From Aphis gossypii (lineage: Eukaryota > Arthropoda > Insecta > Hemiptera > Aphididae), in contig NC_065531.1 in NCBI RefSeq assembly GCF_020184175.1, positions 53,899,213 through 53,963,212 on the forward strand: a stretch of 64,000 nt of DNA, read 5' to 3'. The position numbers and the translations under genes were made by a program. The notes under the pieces were generated by a model that saw only the letters and a list, made by a program, of their open reading frames with translations, had not been told where the DNA came from and ran no database searches. Of this stretch, positions 13,525 to 27,060 are shown piece after piece (position 1 is the first letter of the stretch; every line of letters starts with the position of its first letter).

Positions 13525-14606
13525 TCATAATGAATACGATAACCTAGTCTTTATTATTAAATATATTTTATGATATACTTAAACTACTAATATTAAGAAA
13601 TAGTACGAAAAGATAACTTGAAAAAGAGCTGAGAAAATGTATGCATTTTTGTCGTTGCGCTTTAAGCTCAAATAGATTAAATATATTAAATTATATTTTT
13701 AAACATTATTTGAAATATATAAAAAGAAATGCATAATGAACAAACAAGCGAAAAATAAAATAAAAATACTAAATTTTAATATCTTATTCAATAATATAGT
13801 TTTTTAATCTATATATTTTCACGGCGTGCGCACATAAGTACGATTGGGTAAATAAAATGCAAAACCATTATTCCGGGTGCACAAACGAGTTTAACGGGAT
13901 AGAATATTTAACAGTTCCTTTAACATCAATTCCCATGATGGTCTGTGTCGCATACATATACATTATATATATATAAACGTATACACACAATTTCAGTGAC
14001 ACTGATGGACTCGTTAAAATTATCAAATTTCTATACGATTCTGGGACATAGTAATAAAATATTAAATACGCATATAACGCAAGTACATATAATGTATTAT
14101 TATTATACAAATAATGTATACACGGCGTACGCTAAATTCAACAAATTCAACAAAACGACGCAGAACGGTATGTATTTTTTTTAGTTTCTGTACAAATACC
14201 CTAAATATATAACAATATATTTAACTGTACGGATAACCGGAAAAGGCCAAACCGTTTCTTTAATAAAAGTATCATACCATTACACATATTATAAAGGTTA
14301 TAAATCGTACACACAGCGTGCAGGGTTGGAAGTATAATAGAAACAACCAACTAAGTTTCAATACACATATTATATTGTGTACACTATTTCGTCTTTCTCG
14401 CTCGATATTACATACGTAAGAAACACACATACACACACACATAACACTAACTCACGTCATGCGTTTTCGTGTGTGTTTAACACAAAGCTACATAATAATA
14501 TACGCGTGTATATATATAAAAACAACCGGATGAGCATCCGAATCGGCTATTACTTTCGTACGACGAGCTGGGCGGACACAAATTGATCGCGTGAAATGAG
14601 GGTAAA

Positions 14607-14632
14607 TGTGTGTGTGTGTATATATATATATA
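14607..14632. repeat. GT/AT compound microsatellite
   Basis: A (GT)n run passes directly into a (AT)n run. A shorter (AC)n occurs at about 14423-14442. Confidence 0.85.
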
Positions 14633-14739
14633 CAGATATATAGATGATCGATATGTGTTATTGTGCATGGCTGTGACATCATTTATATAAGCACAAATCG
14701 CTTGCACCACCGTGTGTTGACAGATATTCACTTAAGCGA

Positions 14740-14890
14740 GGTGGTAAAACGTGCATCGTCAGCCGAGCCCGTCGTCCCGCGGCGTCGAACGAGCGGACGA
14801 GAAGCGTATTTTCGCGAGTCGAATACCGTTTCGCCGGCACACGATTCGAAAACGGCCAGTAAACAAAAGTGATGCTGGTCGATTCGCTCG
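14740..14890. other. GC-rich islet with open frames on both strands
   Basis: A CpG-dense islet inside intron 1. The plus strand has a frame ending at 14872 (KTASKQK then stop), and the minus strand is open in more than one frame across the same bases. No frame is clearly preferred and no family motif was recognised. It could be a short exon, an alternative promoter of the minus-strand gene, or simply a CpG-rich element. Confidence 0.3.
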
Positions 14891-15140
14891 AGAGCGTACA
14901 CACACGCACACGTATACATATGAACGCATATATCATCGTATACGAAAGCACATGATAATAATAATACCCACTGTCCAGCATTGTACAATATATTATATAA
15001 TAGAATAAATATATCAACGACATGAGCGAATTCGACACGACAATTTCAAAACATAAAGGTATATACGTACAAATCATCCCTACAAAAATATTATTTATAA
15101 TATATATATATATGCTCTTTCCGTACATATACATATATAC

Positions 15141-15177
15141 ATCCGGCGTTTGTGCACCGTCATAGCAAATGCCGGAT
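15141..15177. other. Short stem-loop
   Basis: ATCCGGCGTTTG and CAAATGCCGGAT can form a 12-bp stem (one G-T wobble) around a 13-base loop. The stem is GC-rich in an AT-rich setting. Its role is unknown. Confidence 0.5.
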
Positions 15178-16539
15178 AGGTTACCTTATATTATTACAGT
15201 CACTATCTATCGACCGATATTTTGATTTATTATGTACACGAGTGCCAGACGGCAGTCGGTCACATCGTATTATCACGTGACAGCGACTCGCGATTATACG
15301 CGATGACATGTGTCCAGATATTTAAGTACTAAACTGGCAAAAATATAACAACCCTTTCCCTGAAGAAAAAACAGAGATTGTATATCAAATAAATGTGTGA
15401 CTTACGAGTATTAGAAGTAGCACCATCGTGTATATTGCACGCGTGAGTGTCGACATATTATTATATACATACGACTATAATGGACGTTTAAACTTATAAA
15501 CGTCATTTTAGCTACTTTTGATGTACAAAAGAAATGAACGAAACGCATTCTACATAATATTATATCTATGTATAACTTATAAAAGCGATTGTTCGTTTGT
15601 ATAGCAGAAAAAGCATATGGACTTGGAAACTATTGAAACAATAAACTTAACATATATATTCCCTATTGAGGCTCAAAGTGTGTAGACGTTCATAAATTCG
15701 TTTTTCAATTCCAATAGATTGAAATAGGTTACAGAAATAAAATAGATATTTTATCAAATCGAAACGGATAACAACATAAATAAACGTGTTGCTCGTTTGC
15801 TTGAAACCTATAATACAATAATATTTTGATGAAAATTTAAAATTGTTTTTAAAGATATCAGGAATATCGATTAAATATAATTTTAACCACATTGGAAATT
15901 ATACCAATTACCAAGATAATTGCCTATCTCAATAGAAGTAGTTGACAAAGAGAGGAAAGTAAATATACACGCCGATTTACTCGTAAACTGAGGTAATTTA
16001 ACTTATACCGAGATACACCTATATACAAGGCCGTATTCGATAATATTGTTCTTTTTTTCACAGATAAAGTCGGGTTTTACAGCTAATACGATGTATATAT
16101 ATTATATAATATACACAAAATTCATAAACAAAAATATAGATAAATAATGGCATCGACAAGTCGACTCACACAGTCATCCCCTCACAACTAACAAAAAAAC
16201 TTTAAAAACTATACTGCAGCCATTTTACAATACACATGTACAATTTACTGCAGTAAATGGCCAACCGAGCGTAATGCGATTTGTCCGAGAATAATGATAA
16301 GCGCATTCTATACCCGACAATACGGCCGTGCACCCGTAAAGAGCACACCAAAAACTTCCACAAAGCATACACAACCGACGGTTATATATACGAGTTTATA
16401 TTTACGCACACTTACATGTATATACACATATAGGTAGATAAGCGCGAATATACATACGTATAACCCAGTTAAGAAACTGTACGTATATATGGGGCCGTTT
16501 GAACGCGGAGCTACAGCAGCTAACTTCATAAAGTGATTT

Positions 16540-17358
16540 ATAAACGCGAGCTCGTTCCACCCACAGCAGTAGCAATACAGTGGTGTGTGTGCGTGTAGTG
16601 TTGTTTTAACGCGATCTCGTACGTTTTATATAAATATATATATATATAAACAATAACCGTATAATACAGTATACACTATATTATATTATATATACATGCT
16701 GCAATTGTGTGTTGGCTGACTTCTCTACTTTCTGGTCCTCGTCCGAACCAGACGTGTATATCTCCCCTCTCGGGGTTCACCCGCTTTCCTCTTCTCTTCC
16801 CGGTCCACCACATCCTTTGCACGCGGTCTGCTGCAGCTCCTACTCGTACTTATTTATTACGTATTTAGTATTTTAGTGATAGTGGTGGTGGTGGTGGTGA
16901 TAGAGTGACGGTGTTGAAGTCGGCCGTGGCGGAAAACCAAACGTTCGCGTCGAGTTTTATTATGATGTAATCAAAACGGATGATATTAGCGCGTGTAAAA
17001 CACTGTCGGAACAACTGCTGCTACTGCAGCTGATCGAAACAACACCCGCAGCTAAATTGCGACTAGCAGGACCACTTGATGTTGTGTTTTGAACAAATGT
17101 TTGCATAATTGTGCGTGTGTATATAGATAGACGCCGAATATTTGGACAGAGACCAATATAATATCCTGTATACGATACGCACTACACTATTGTTGTCTGT
17201 TGTGTATCACGAGCGGCGGGAAACGCGAAATTATATATGAAATAACGTCAAGAGTGGATAAACCACAAAATGTGAATAAAGAACTCGACATGAGGATTAC
17301 AGCAGAGAGGATAACCGATAAGTACAAACAAGATGGAATCCTAGTGATTTGCGAGTAA
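16540..17358 (+). other. GC-enriched block ending in a possible start exon (plus strand)
   Basis: The block has a long pyrimidine-rich part (about 16720-16810), a (TGG)n run at 16882-16899 and CpG-rich patches. It ends in a short ATG-started frame at 17290-17358, MRITAERITDKYKQDGILVI plus CE and a stop. The frame runs over a plausible donor (GCGA|GTAAAT at 17354/17355), so it could instead be the first coding exon of a spliced plus-strand gene. I do not recognise the peptide, and no downstream partner exon was found. The 5' UTR-like composition upstream of the ATG is the main reason for listing it. Confidence 0.25.
16882..16899. repeat. Trinucleotide repeat (TGG)n
   Basis: Six consecutive GGT/TGG units lie within a GC-enriched block. 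Confidence 0.85.
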
Positions 17359-19950
17359 ATATTTTAAAACGTGTGTTTGCAATATATTCATCACGTGAAC
17401 TTACAAAAAATATTTATGATGAGTCACGGTTTAAATAGAACGACAACGCAGCGACATATTTATTATTACATTATCAATTATCATATCTGTATATGTGACA
17501 CGCATAACTAATTGGTCGCGACGATGAATCAAAATGCATACATCACCTACGGTATATATACCAACGGCTTTCGCCAAAACAGAGTCTATTGTTTTAATTT
17601 ACGAAACGTTTAACACACGCGGCGGCTCTGTTCTATACCCGTTTGTGTGCTCAATGTTTATCTCCCATTAGAGCGGTATTGGTTAATATAATATATGGCT
17701 CCTAAAAAGTATAATAACTACACAACAGGTGTACGCGGAGGCTGGCGGAGACGATGACGAAAATTCAAAGTCATCATTTCAGGAGTCGTATATTAATATA
17801 CGAGTATATAATATATCAAATACATAGTGTATGAGGTATTTTGTTTGTCTGTGTTATAATGTTGTTTTACGATTTAATGAAAACAGTCTGAACGAGACGA
17901 CTGCGACATATTCAACGAGATTTTATAGCTCTTTGCAGTCATATAATATACATATAGGCGTTTGTGTTTTCCTTTATATTTGCGTAAGTGTGTATATAAT
18001 ATGTAAAAATATGTTTTTTAACGTGTATATAATCGAAATAGATGTTTTTTTTTTTGTGCGCGGTATAACTAATATGTATCACTATATAATATAACTATAG
18101 AATAATCATGATCTATATTTTCAATTAGAACGCTACAAACACCGAACCATATCATCCAAGACTGCATGTGCAGCCTATAACTTAAGTACCGAATGTTTAA
18201 TAATAATAAAACCAACTATTCGAAACACCTGTAAACAACCTAATTTATATGCAGATAAGATTCCTCGATCGCAATTTTCTTGTATTCACATTTATTGCCT
18301 CGGTGCTATTTTAAAGCACGTATTCGAAAAATGCGAAACACATATTATTGTACATTATATAATATTCCACTCTGATAATGGCCACGTGATATTAACTTCG
18401 AGTTTTGGATTTGTATAAATTGAGTATAAACAATTTACAGTTTTGGAACATATTTGGGTTAACCAAAAGTTATAAGGTACTCGCATCACAGAATAATTCA
18501 ATATTTTGATATTCAACACATATAATATAGAATTCTAAAATATTAATCATCGCGAAACGAAATAGATTAAATTCCAAGAAGAGACACGAATAAAATTGAA
18601 ACATTCCGTTGTATATATCATAATTAAAAACAGTCTTTTGTTAACAAGGTTTTAATAATTGTGGATGTTTGATATAATACTAAGTTAGTTCCTATGTATT
18701 GTACAATGCATTATATAGCACTTCCAAACAATATTGTATTTTTGCTTATAAATAAATAAAAATAAATTCACCATTCAATATCATTATAGATGACCGTCGG
18801 TAACGGAAAGCTAATATATATTATAAAACCATATGGCAACGTAATTGAATATTAATAACGTTATAAGCACAGATAAATCAGTGGTCCGAGATAATAAAAT
18901 TATTAAGCCAATATCGTCTGAATTGGCACACGTGAACCTATATAAATATAATATATACATATAGTTTGGTAATAATTGCATTTTTTTTCCTTCCGATTCG
19001 TTACGGAGGTCGCAACGACTTCTTATCGCGCCCCAGTTACGGCGGGCATAGTCACCCCAACTAATGTGGGTGTGTGCGTATGAGTGGCCGGACCTTCCTT
19101 TCATAATCCTATACGGCTTTATATATATACATATATTATAAATGTGTGTGTATGTGTGCACCTATACGACATTCGATAACGGTCGTCAGAACATTTAAAG
19201 GGCGCACTCGCAAAAACAAGTAATTTGTCGGCATAACAGCCCAAACAGTCATATTGCGGTGTATTAGACACATATATTATGTATTGCTGCAATCCGTTTG
19301 TATTTTCGGAATGTGTGCGACATCGATTACGAAGTATGTATAGCTATAATTTAGGTTCTGACCGGAGAAATTTAATCACAGCAATATAAATCACCTCATT
19401 AAAACATGCAATACGAATCGACTGAACGATAAGTCGCGATGACGGACGACGCCAATATTTCTCGATCGCCGACTATACAAAGTTCCACCATAATATTATA
19501 TATTTGTATGGCGTGCGCTAAAAGTAGTAAGTTTGCCGACACAGAGGCCATCACACGATACTTTAAAACGTCGAAAACGAAAAGTTTCTAATTATCCTAT
19601 CGCGCAAACATATTATTTTCGGTCGATAAACACCGCGGACGAATACCATGTATGCAAGAGTGAATATAATATAAATTATATCATCATTAAATCATTATAA
19701 TATCATTCACTATGCATTTGCGACGAGGTTATCACCGGTGATGGTGGTGGAAGTGGAAACTGTGGCGGCAGCTGATACACGGGGGATGCATAATGATGAC
19801 CTAAATTCCATTGAAAGAGTGGCGTGAGTTTCGCGAGTGGGAGGTTTAAGGGTTATTTTTTATAATATATACGAATAAAAAACAGCTAGTAATACCGAAC
19901 ATGAATGTATAAAAACGAATAAACTACGCAACCGTCTGTCGGTGGTGTCA

Positions 19951-20119
19951 GATTCTCCGCAGTGCTGGCGTAATCGTCGACTTGGTCGGTCTAGAGCGAA
20001 GGGGTCAAATCTGCTGACGTTCGATGATACAGATTGTTTGTTGGATCTGTTTGCAAAACATAATAATATGATTGAATTTCAGCGTATATTGTACTGTAGA
20101 AGTTCAAACACTATAAAGG
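19951..20119 (+). CDS. Possible coding exon, unassigned
   Basis: A plus-strand frame is bounded by an acceptor-like GGTGTCAG (ending 19950) and a donor-like AAAG|GTAAAA (20119/20120). It reads SDSPQCWRNRRLGRSRAKG and then NLLTFDDTDCLLDLFAKH, with a mixed, protein-like amino-acid composition unlike the low-complexity frames around it. It has no motif I recognise. The opposite strand is also open over part of this region, so the coding strand is not certain. Chance is a real alternative. Confidence 0.22.
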
Positions 20120-20593
20120 TAAAACAGTTTATATATACGACTGATGAAAAATTTCTGATGCAAATGAAATAGTACCGTGCAAATATTATATATTATACTT
20201 ATGCATTAATATTATGATATTTTTTTTTAGATATAGACATTTCAAAGTAAAAACCTATTGGTTCAAAAATATATAATATTGATTTTTCGAGGTTTTTTTT
20301 TATAAAAATGTAATAATATAATATAATTTCCAGTTTAAATAAAAACAAAAACGAGACGAGTGCATGCGACAAATATAATATAGCCCGATATAGGGTCCGG
20401 TCAAAATAATATTTAATACGACTGACAACGTCACACTATTCTACCCGCATAAATAAAAGGACGGTAAAATATACCTAAAAGCAGCAGCGATGTATACGTG
20501 CGCAGTACATCAGAGATCCATTAGTGGACAAACTCGACTGTCACGTCAGCTTGCAGAGACATTAATTAACAGTATATAGGTAGCAGCACAGTA

Positions 20594-20734
20594 ATGTCAG
20601 TAAAATCCTTTTTAGCGGGAAATCTGTCGACAAGTTGCTGCAGGGATTACGACGATGTATCCGTCATTCGGCGTGCATATATTTCAAATGAAGGCTCTCG
20701 CATAATTATATATAGTTGCAGTTTACGGCGATAA
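20594..20734 (+). CDS. Possible small ORF, unassigned (46 aa)
   Basis: An ATG-started frame reads MSVKSFLAGNLSTSCCRDYD and continues through DVSVIRRAYISNEGSR to a TAA stop. It is too short for any family call, and no signal peptide or membrane segment is clear. It lies between two other protein-like plus-strand frames (19951-20119 and 20827-21030), which is the only reason to give it weight. Confidence 0.18.
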   Translation: MSVKSFLAGNLSTSCCRDYDDVSVIRRAYISNEGSRIIIYSCSLRR

Positions 20735-20826
20735 AATAAAAAATTAAAATAAATAATTAATTAACTCCACGAATATTCTTTATTCGGTCACGGGTCGTCG
20801 CCACATCACACCGAAAGGGGATAGTA

Positions 20827-21030
20827 ATGAATAAATACTCCGTCAGTCGCACTGGCATGCCACGAGTTAAACTAACATTACTAAATCTCTTTAGGAACCA
20901 GAAAATTAAAAAAAAACAATGCATTTTTAATGGTCACCTTGTACAGACGAATCATGAGAATTTAACGTCGGTAATTATCTCTTTAGCAAACAGTAGTTGT
21001 GCGACAGTAACACTCATTGAAAATATATGA
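20827..21030 (+). CDS. Possible small ORF, unassigned (67 aa)
   Basis: An ATG-started frame opens MNKYSVSRTGMPRVKLTLLN, has a basic middle (RNQKIKKKQ) and ends LANSSCATVTLIENI before TGA. No domain was recognised. Its length is within what AT-rich sequence gives by chance, but the composition is balanced. It may be part of a plus-strand transcript with the two frames just upstream, which is untested. Confidence 0.2.
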   Translation: MNKYSVSRTGMPRVKLTLLNLFRNQKIKKKQCIFNGHLVQTNHENLTSVIISLANSSCATVTLIENI

Positions 21031-21480
21031 GATTCGAATTCCGAACTGAAATAACATTCAATGATATAGGTACCTACGTTAATAATTAATATGCATAGAA
21101 GAGTATAGCAAACAAACGATAGAATATACAATTATTTTTTTTGCCATATATAATAAATACCATGACTCCGAATATTTAAGTGTTGGTTTGGGACGGCTCA
21201 TAAACACAATCAGATACATTTACCCTTTTCCTACAAAGCTAGTATCGACGGTCGAGGAAAACAAATAGAAAAATGAATGCTGAAAGCTTTTTTTGATTTG
21301 AATCTACCAATGAATAATCAATAACTGACCGTTCCATTTAAAAATGTTTAAAGATACGAGGCAAAGACAGTATAAATACTTTTGGGATGTAATCGAAACA
21401 ATGGATTCGAAAATAATTGAGATTTTAATTCAAACAAATAGTAAACTGTATACAATAGGTGCCATGATCACATTCCGATT

Positions 21481-21498
21481 AAAAAAAAAAAAAAAAAA
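21481..21498. repeat. Poly(A) run, 18 bases
   Basis: An uninterrupted A run. No retroposon body or flanking duplication was recognised. Confidence 0.8.
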
Positions 21499-22269
21499 CC
21501 ATTGAAAATGTACGACACCATATAGATATAAGCGATATACCAACCGATAAGAAAACAATCAATAAGTCCGTCACGGACATGTGCTGGTAGAATCCAATAA
21601 TTTTATTTTAATTAAATTAAAGAAGATTTGCTGACCGGCTTTTTGTTTAAAATTACAATTGAACACAAGTGAAGTACTAAAAAAAAAAAACATCGATTTA
21701 ATTTGCAATTCAACTCGGGATAAAAGATCAATCAAAAGCAATATAGGCTCTCGTAAATTTTTCATACATAATAAAAAATAAAGATGATATACAAAAAAAA
21801 AAGAAATAAAGTGCACAAAAACCATACGAACATAAGACTTTTTTTTGAACTTTAAACAAAATCAATCGACATAAAATACATTATGACGTAATCATATACA
21901 ATATAAAATATGTATATAGGAAATTTATTATATTCTATTCTAACAAATGTATACTGCTCGTATACGACATAATATTATTGTGTAGATATACATAATAGGT
22001 AAGCGAGAGTTGACCACAATGGGCAAATTAATTTCTCCGCGGAGAGGGTCAATGAGGTTATTTGTAATGCATTAAGTGCAAATATAATAATAAACGCGCT
22101 CAAACGTACGTAAATCATACTTGCAGTACGGTACAGTGTACCGGGTGGCGGATATATACGCACATAAATAGTATAAATACCATATCGTGGCGTACACCAG
22201 TTCGGATCTTTTTGCATTCGTGTGTCTTAAAGCAACACACGGTTGTATATAAAATATAATGTATATAAC

Positions 22270-22430
22270 TACGATATAACGGGAACGAGATACCGAGACG
22301 GCCGAGCAATATTGGCCGGCGAGCCACGGCACCGCGGGGGGAGGGCGAGATTCTACTCCGCGGGGCACCGGTGGGAATACAACTTTCATCACGAGTCGTC
22401 GTATTCGTGCGTTTATATTATATATCGGTA
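22270..22430. other. GC-rich islet
   Basis: A CpG- and G-run-rich patch in an AT-rich intron. Minus-strand reading gives an ATG (at about 22389) with a proline-rich peptide (KVVFPPVPRGVESRPPPAVP). The plus strand is open as well, and no good donor follows. It may be a regulatory CpG islet or a small first exon; neither can be shown. Confidence 0.25.
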
Positions 22431-22696
22431 GAGGTATACGACGATATTATACGAGGGGAGAGAAAAAAAATAATGGTACATAACGTATACACATTCGATT
22501 TCGTGTTGGTGCACGGTAGGTAAAATCGGTAATTTTTAAGAACGATATATAATATGCATCATACTACGCGTTATAACATAATAATATATATGTACAAGGA
22601 TTAAGGTTATTTTATCATATATACACGAGTGAGCGATAAAACGAAATAGTTATTTAATAATCAATTCGGGAAAAAAAGCTATAGGTACTGAGTTTA

Positions 22697-22722
22697 ATAT
22701 ATAATATATATATATATATTAT
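22697..22722. repeat. AT microsatellite
   Basis: An alternating AT run. Similar short runs occur at about 23764-23781 and in many other places. Confidence 0.75.
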
Positions 22723-24854
22723 AAAGTATAATGTAAACTCATATGTAATATATAAACATGTATATCATATACACGTATATATACATCGGATGATATAACT
22801 GCATGCGAAAACATATTGAATTTGTTAGCCGGTGTAATTACACGCACGAAGCGTGAATTCGGTTAGAGTTATTTGAACAACAATTGATCAGGAAAGCAAA
22901 AGTAATTTAAACTATATAATAACATTTCGGTTGAATTTGGAGGCGTGCAAGAAGTATGTCTGAAATAATGTGCACGGAAAGGCCACCGCCGTTGTCAAAA
23001 TGTTGATACCGCGGTTTTATGATTGAAATTCGGTGTTCGTTAATCTGTTTAAGGAGAATTGCGCCCACGCGAATATTTTTTTACACCCTTAACCTCTATA
23101 TATATATGATACAAAAAGCATACTTCCTTTTCGCATAACTAATTGTAATTCCTATTTGAACTAACCGAAATGAAAAGATTATAAAACTATAAAATGAAAG
23201 ATATGTTAAATATTGAGTTTGATTGCATTCGTAAATTTACTGAACATAGCTATACTTTCTACCGCAGAATGAAAAATAATATGTTTAATTATAGTGTTGA
23301 ATAAAATCGCAATCATAATTAGATCTCCAATGAAGTTTAAATGTACAAAATAAAAACACCGTCAAATAAAACGTTTAATACTATTTATTTTTTCGTTTTT
23401 CGTTTTTTATTTATTATTTGTTTTTGTTTTAGTTTTTTGTAATAATGACAGCAGTTTAATAGCGAGTTTGTATTCCGACAGATTTTTAAATTGACTTTCT
23501 ACTATAATGCATAAATGTTCGATGGATACATAAACACTAGGTATATATACAATTATTATGTATTATATCAGCAGAAATCTTCTTTGCATAGTATTGGTCA
23601 TCAATTTACATTGGGTTTTATACCCATTCAATAATATACAAAGGAAATAAACTGACGATAATACCTATAGTTTAAAAACAATATTCTATTGTATTTGAAA
23701 CGAATGATCTTTTTTTATCGAACGAAAACCTCCCTAGTGACAATTAAACAGAATACAGAAAATTAATATATATATATATACATCATTATAGTATTATATT
23801 TATGTTTGAAGATAGGAAAAACAATTATATATATATACATATATATGACATAAGATAACAGTCTTAGCAGATGCTGCAGAATGAAACCGTTTTAAGTTTT
23901 GGGTACACAAAAGCTAGGCACAACATAATCCACACTGTTCGCAATAGCTGAAGAAAACTGACATCGCGTGTACACAACGATAAAGTAAATGAAAGCCTGC
24001 AGAATTGAATGGTATATTGGAGAAAAGCTATAGGACGATGAGCATTCGATTGAGTATCGATTTACAAGCTCACGGGGAGAGATAATATACAGATAATAAT
24101 ACATATAATTTTCAGAAAATCGCCTGCTGCAGTACTCGTCGTATTGTAGATATTACGTGTATTGTAAAAAAATACCTGTTCTACCACACATAATATATTT
24201 GTTGTTGTTTTCGCATCTAGTAGTGTATACGTAGGTGTCCGCGTGGTCGTAATTTATAAGTAACGAATCGATATATTTTTTTTCTTAATTTTATAAAATA
24301 TGGTAATTTCACGATGGTTTCCCGGAAGAACGACTATATAGGAAGACAAAAACCAAACGAAAAACACGTAACAATACGTCAACCTGACACAGAAGAAACC
24401 CCCACAACAAATAATAATAATATATGTAAAATGTTTAAAAAAAATATACGACATTAAGACCGCCAACTACCGTCTATGAACTTGACGTAATACGCCACAT
24501 GCCTGTGGAAAATAGAGCTTTAACTGTCTTTCGCGTCACAACCATCAATCGTCCCTAAAACCATTCTTTCATCACTGCCACTATATACATTTTATAGAAA
24601 ACAGCAGCGCCAACTCGGCGGTTGATAAACCGTGAGCACTTATAGGGAGAAAAATAATATACTGTGTTTTAGAACAATATGAGCATATTATCTCATGTTG
24701 TTCCGAGACCCTACTTTTTGACATTTTCCGTTTTCTCGATATTATATCATATATTATTATAGCACATAAAATAAAGTGTTTATCGCAAAAAAATAACACT
24801 TAAGTATATTATAAATATTATACTGACAGAATATAGAATGATTATCAACGAAAA

Positions 24855-25160
24855 TGAGATATTATATTATATTGTGATACATATTTCATCAGGGTGACAT
24901 CTATTGATTTTAGAATAAATACGGTTTGTCGAATCTATGAAAAAAACAACTTATTTATTATTACTTTTAGAGAAAAACATATAATAATATTAGATACACT
25001 TAAATATTTTTTTAAAAATTTAAACAATGTGTATATTTGTTTGACTAGAGTACTCGACGTCAAAGATTATGTGAGTACAATAGATACACACGAGATTGTT
25101 GATTATGCGATAAACAAATCTCTGGGTTTTGATTTATTTGCTGTACGCGTACATAAATAA
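24855..25160 (+). CDS. Possible ORF remnant, unassigned
   Basis: The frame is open from just after a TGA at about 24855 to a TAA at 25158-25160 (about 100 codons). There is no ATG at the start; a GTG lies at 24894. The C-terminal half reads like a folded protein: VLDVKDYVSTIDTHEIVDYA followed by INKSLGFDLFAVRVHK. No family was recognised. It could be a terminal exon, a decayed transposon or integrated gene, or chance, since frames of this length are expected a few times in a window this AT-rich. Confidence 0.22.
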
Positions 25161-27022
25161 TATGGGCTTAATTCCTAAATTAATTGGGTTATTATTTATT
25201 ACGTATTATTATAACAGTAATATTATATACGACATGGTTAGGTTAGGTATTTATAATTAATCCAAACATTATAATGTATAATATGTACATCGTATGTACA
25301 GAAAAAATATTATACAAAAATTACACAGTACAATAAATACTTGTTTTGATTAAATTGTTCAATGGAAAGCGGGTTTAAATTTTCGCTTTTTATAATATAT
25401 AAAACAGGTACATTTATTATTTTATAAAAAATCTATTTACATCTCTCGTAAAATATGGAACCTATAGGTGAACAGAATTCTTCTTAAGTTTATACGAACA
25501 ATAAAAAGTCTCGAGTTTCTTTAGAGTACCTCGGCATTAAACAAACAATTAATACAATCCCCGACAAACACATGAGAATACTATACACGATATACAATGA
25601 TATACCACTCGAGTTAAGACTGTATATTACGAAAAAAAATGTGTATATAATACTATAAAAAATATTTTACAATTTTTAATCTTTTTTTTATTTATTTAAG
25701 GAATTTAACAATTTATTTAAGGACAACAATTCCTGTAAAAAAACACTATGGAGTAATTGATAATAAAATGAACAAGTCGTTGTGATTATGAATTGTGCAT
25801 AACTTAACCGTATTCATTATGTTTTGAATTTGCATATATTGTCTACACCTATAATCTGGAAATCCATCTAAATTCTACATAAACGAAAAACGCATTTTGT
25901 TATAATTTACCATAATTGCTTTTCTAGACCCAGCTTAAACAGATAAATTATGATTAATTATTGCGTATATAATAATTACAGACGACCACTATTTTCACAG
26001 GATTAATCAAATGTCAAATGTTGCAAATAATACTTATGATACAAAATAAATTAATAAATTAAATGACAAATAAAGAAAAATCAGAAATATAAATAAAATT
26101 ATGTTAATATTTAAGAGAAGAAAATGTAATCAAATATTGTTTAATACGTGTTGCTACGTTAGCGAAGAATCAATTAATGCTGTTGGCGTATACCAAAAGA
26201 ATCCAGCCGTATAGTCAATTTTCCATCAAGTATGTCTGTATATTAAATTATGCACATTTGTGTGTGGGTTTCACGAAGCAAATCCCATGGATAACGTGCG
26301 AGAAAGGACGATGTGAGTTTATAAATTAAATATATTTTATGCGTAAATTCTATAATACTTCGTAAACATGTTTGTTCCGAAAACAACCGATAACGGACGA
26401 CGCCACGCCGGTGGCGGTGACCCACGAAAATTCGGTGGTTTTAATGTAAATATTCATTACTATTAATATAATAATCCGAGTGTGCTAAAATTGAGTAAAA
26501 TAATCGGGGTGCGAGAATTACGAAACTGCTGCGGCGGTGATGGTTAGGTGCTAATTAAAAATCGCTTTTCACGTAAGACCTGCGTACACTATAAATAGGT
26601 TAAAATATAGTCCACGATTATAAGAAATATACCCACAAAATAAATTTTAATTAATATGTATCTACATCTACGTTAGATGAGATTACGTCCGAGAGGATAA
26701 TAATTGTTGCGCCTATATATTTCGAAATGGTTCCTCAAGCAGACCTAATATTATGTATACCTATATATATATATGAAAAACAGCGTGGAGCTGCGGCAAA
26801 TATCGTAACCGAATATCGCGAGTGAAAAGATAATAATATATTAATGTAATTAAAAACTACTAAAACATCTCGTAACGAAAATCCCACACGATCTGCCGAC
26901 GTTGCAAAGCACATACACACAACTATAGTAAGCCGCCTCCTCGGAAATCGGTCGAACTAAATTTCAAATTCCAACAGATTTATTGGTTGTATATAATATA
27001 ATATATTGCTCAATGCACAAAT

Positions 27023-27060
27023 CAGAGTTTCCTAACCGGTGGCCCACAGTGGTATGCTCA
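27023..27060 (+). mobile_element. Possible solo hAT-like end
   Basis: The sequence starting CAGAGTTTCCTAACCGGTGG has the form typical of a hAT terminus, with CAG first followed by a TTTCC-AACC-GGTGG core. The 8 bases before it are GCACAAAT. No matching inverted end or second GCACAAAT was found downstream, so this is at most a truncated element. Confidence 0.3.
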
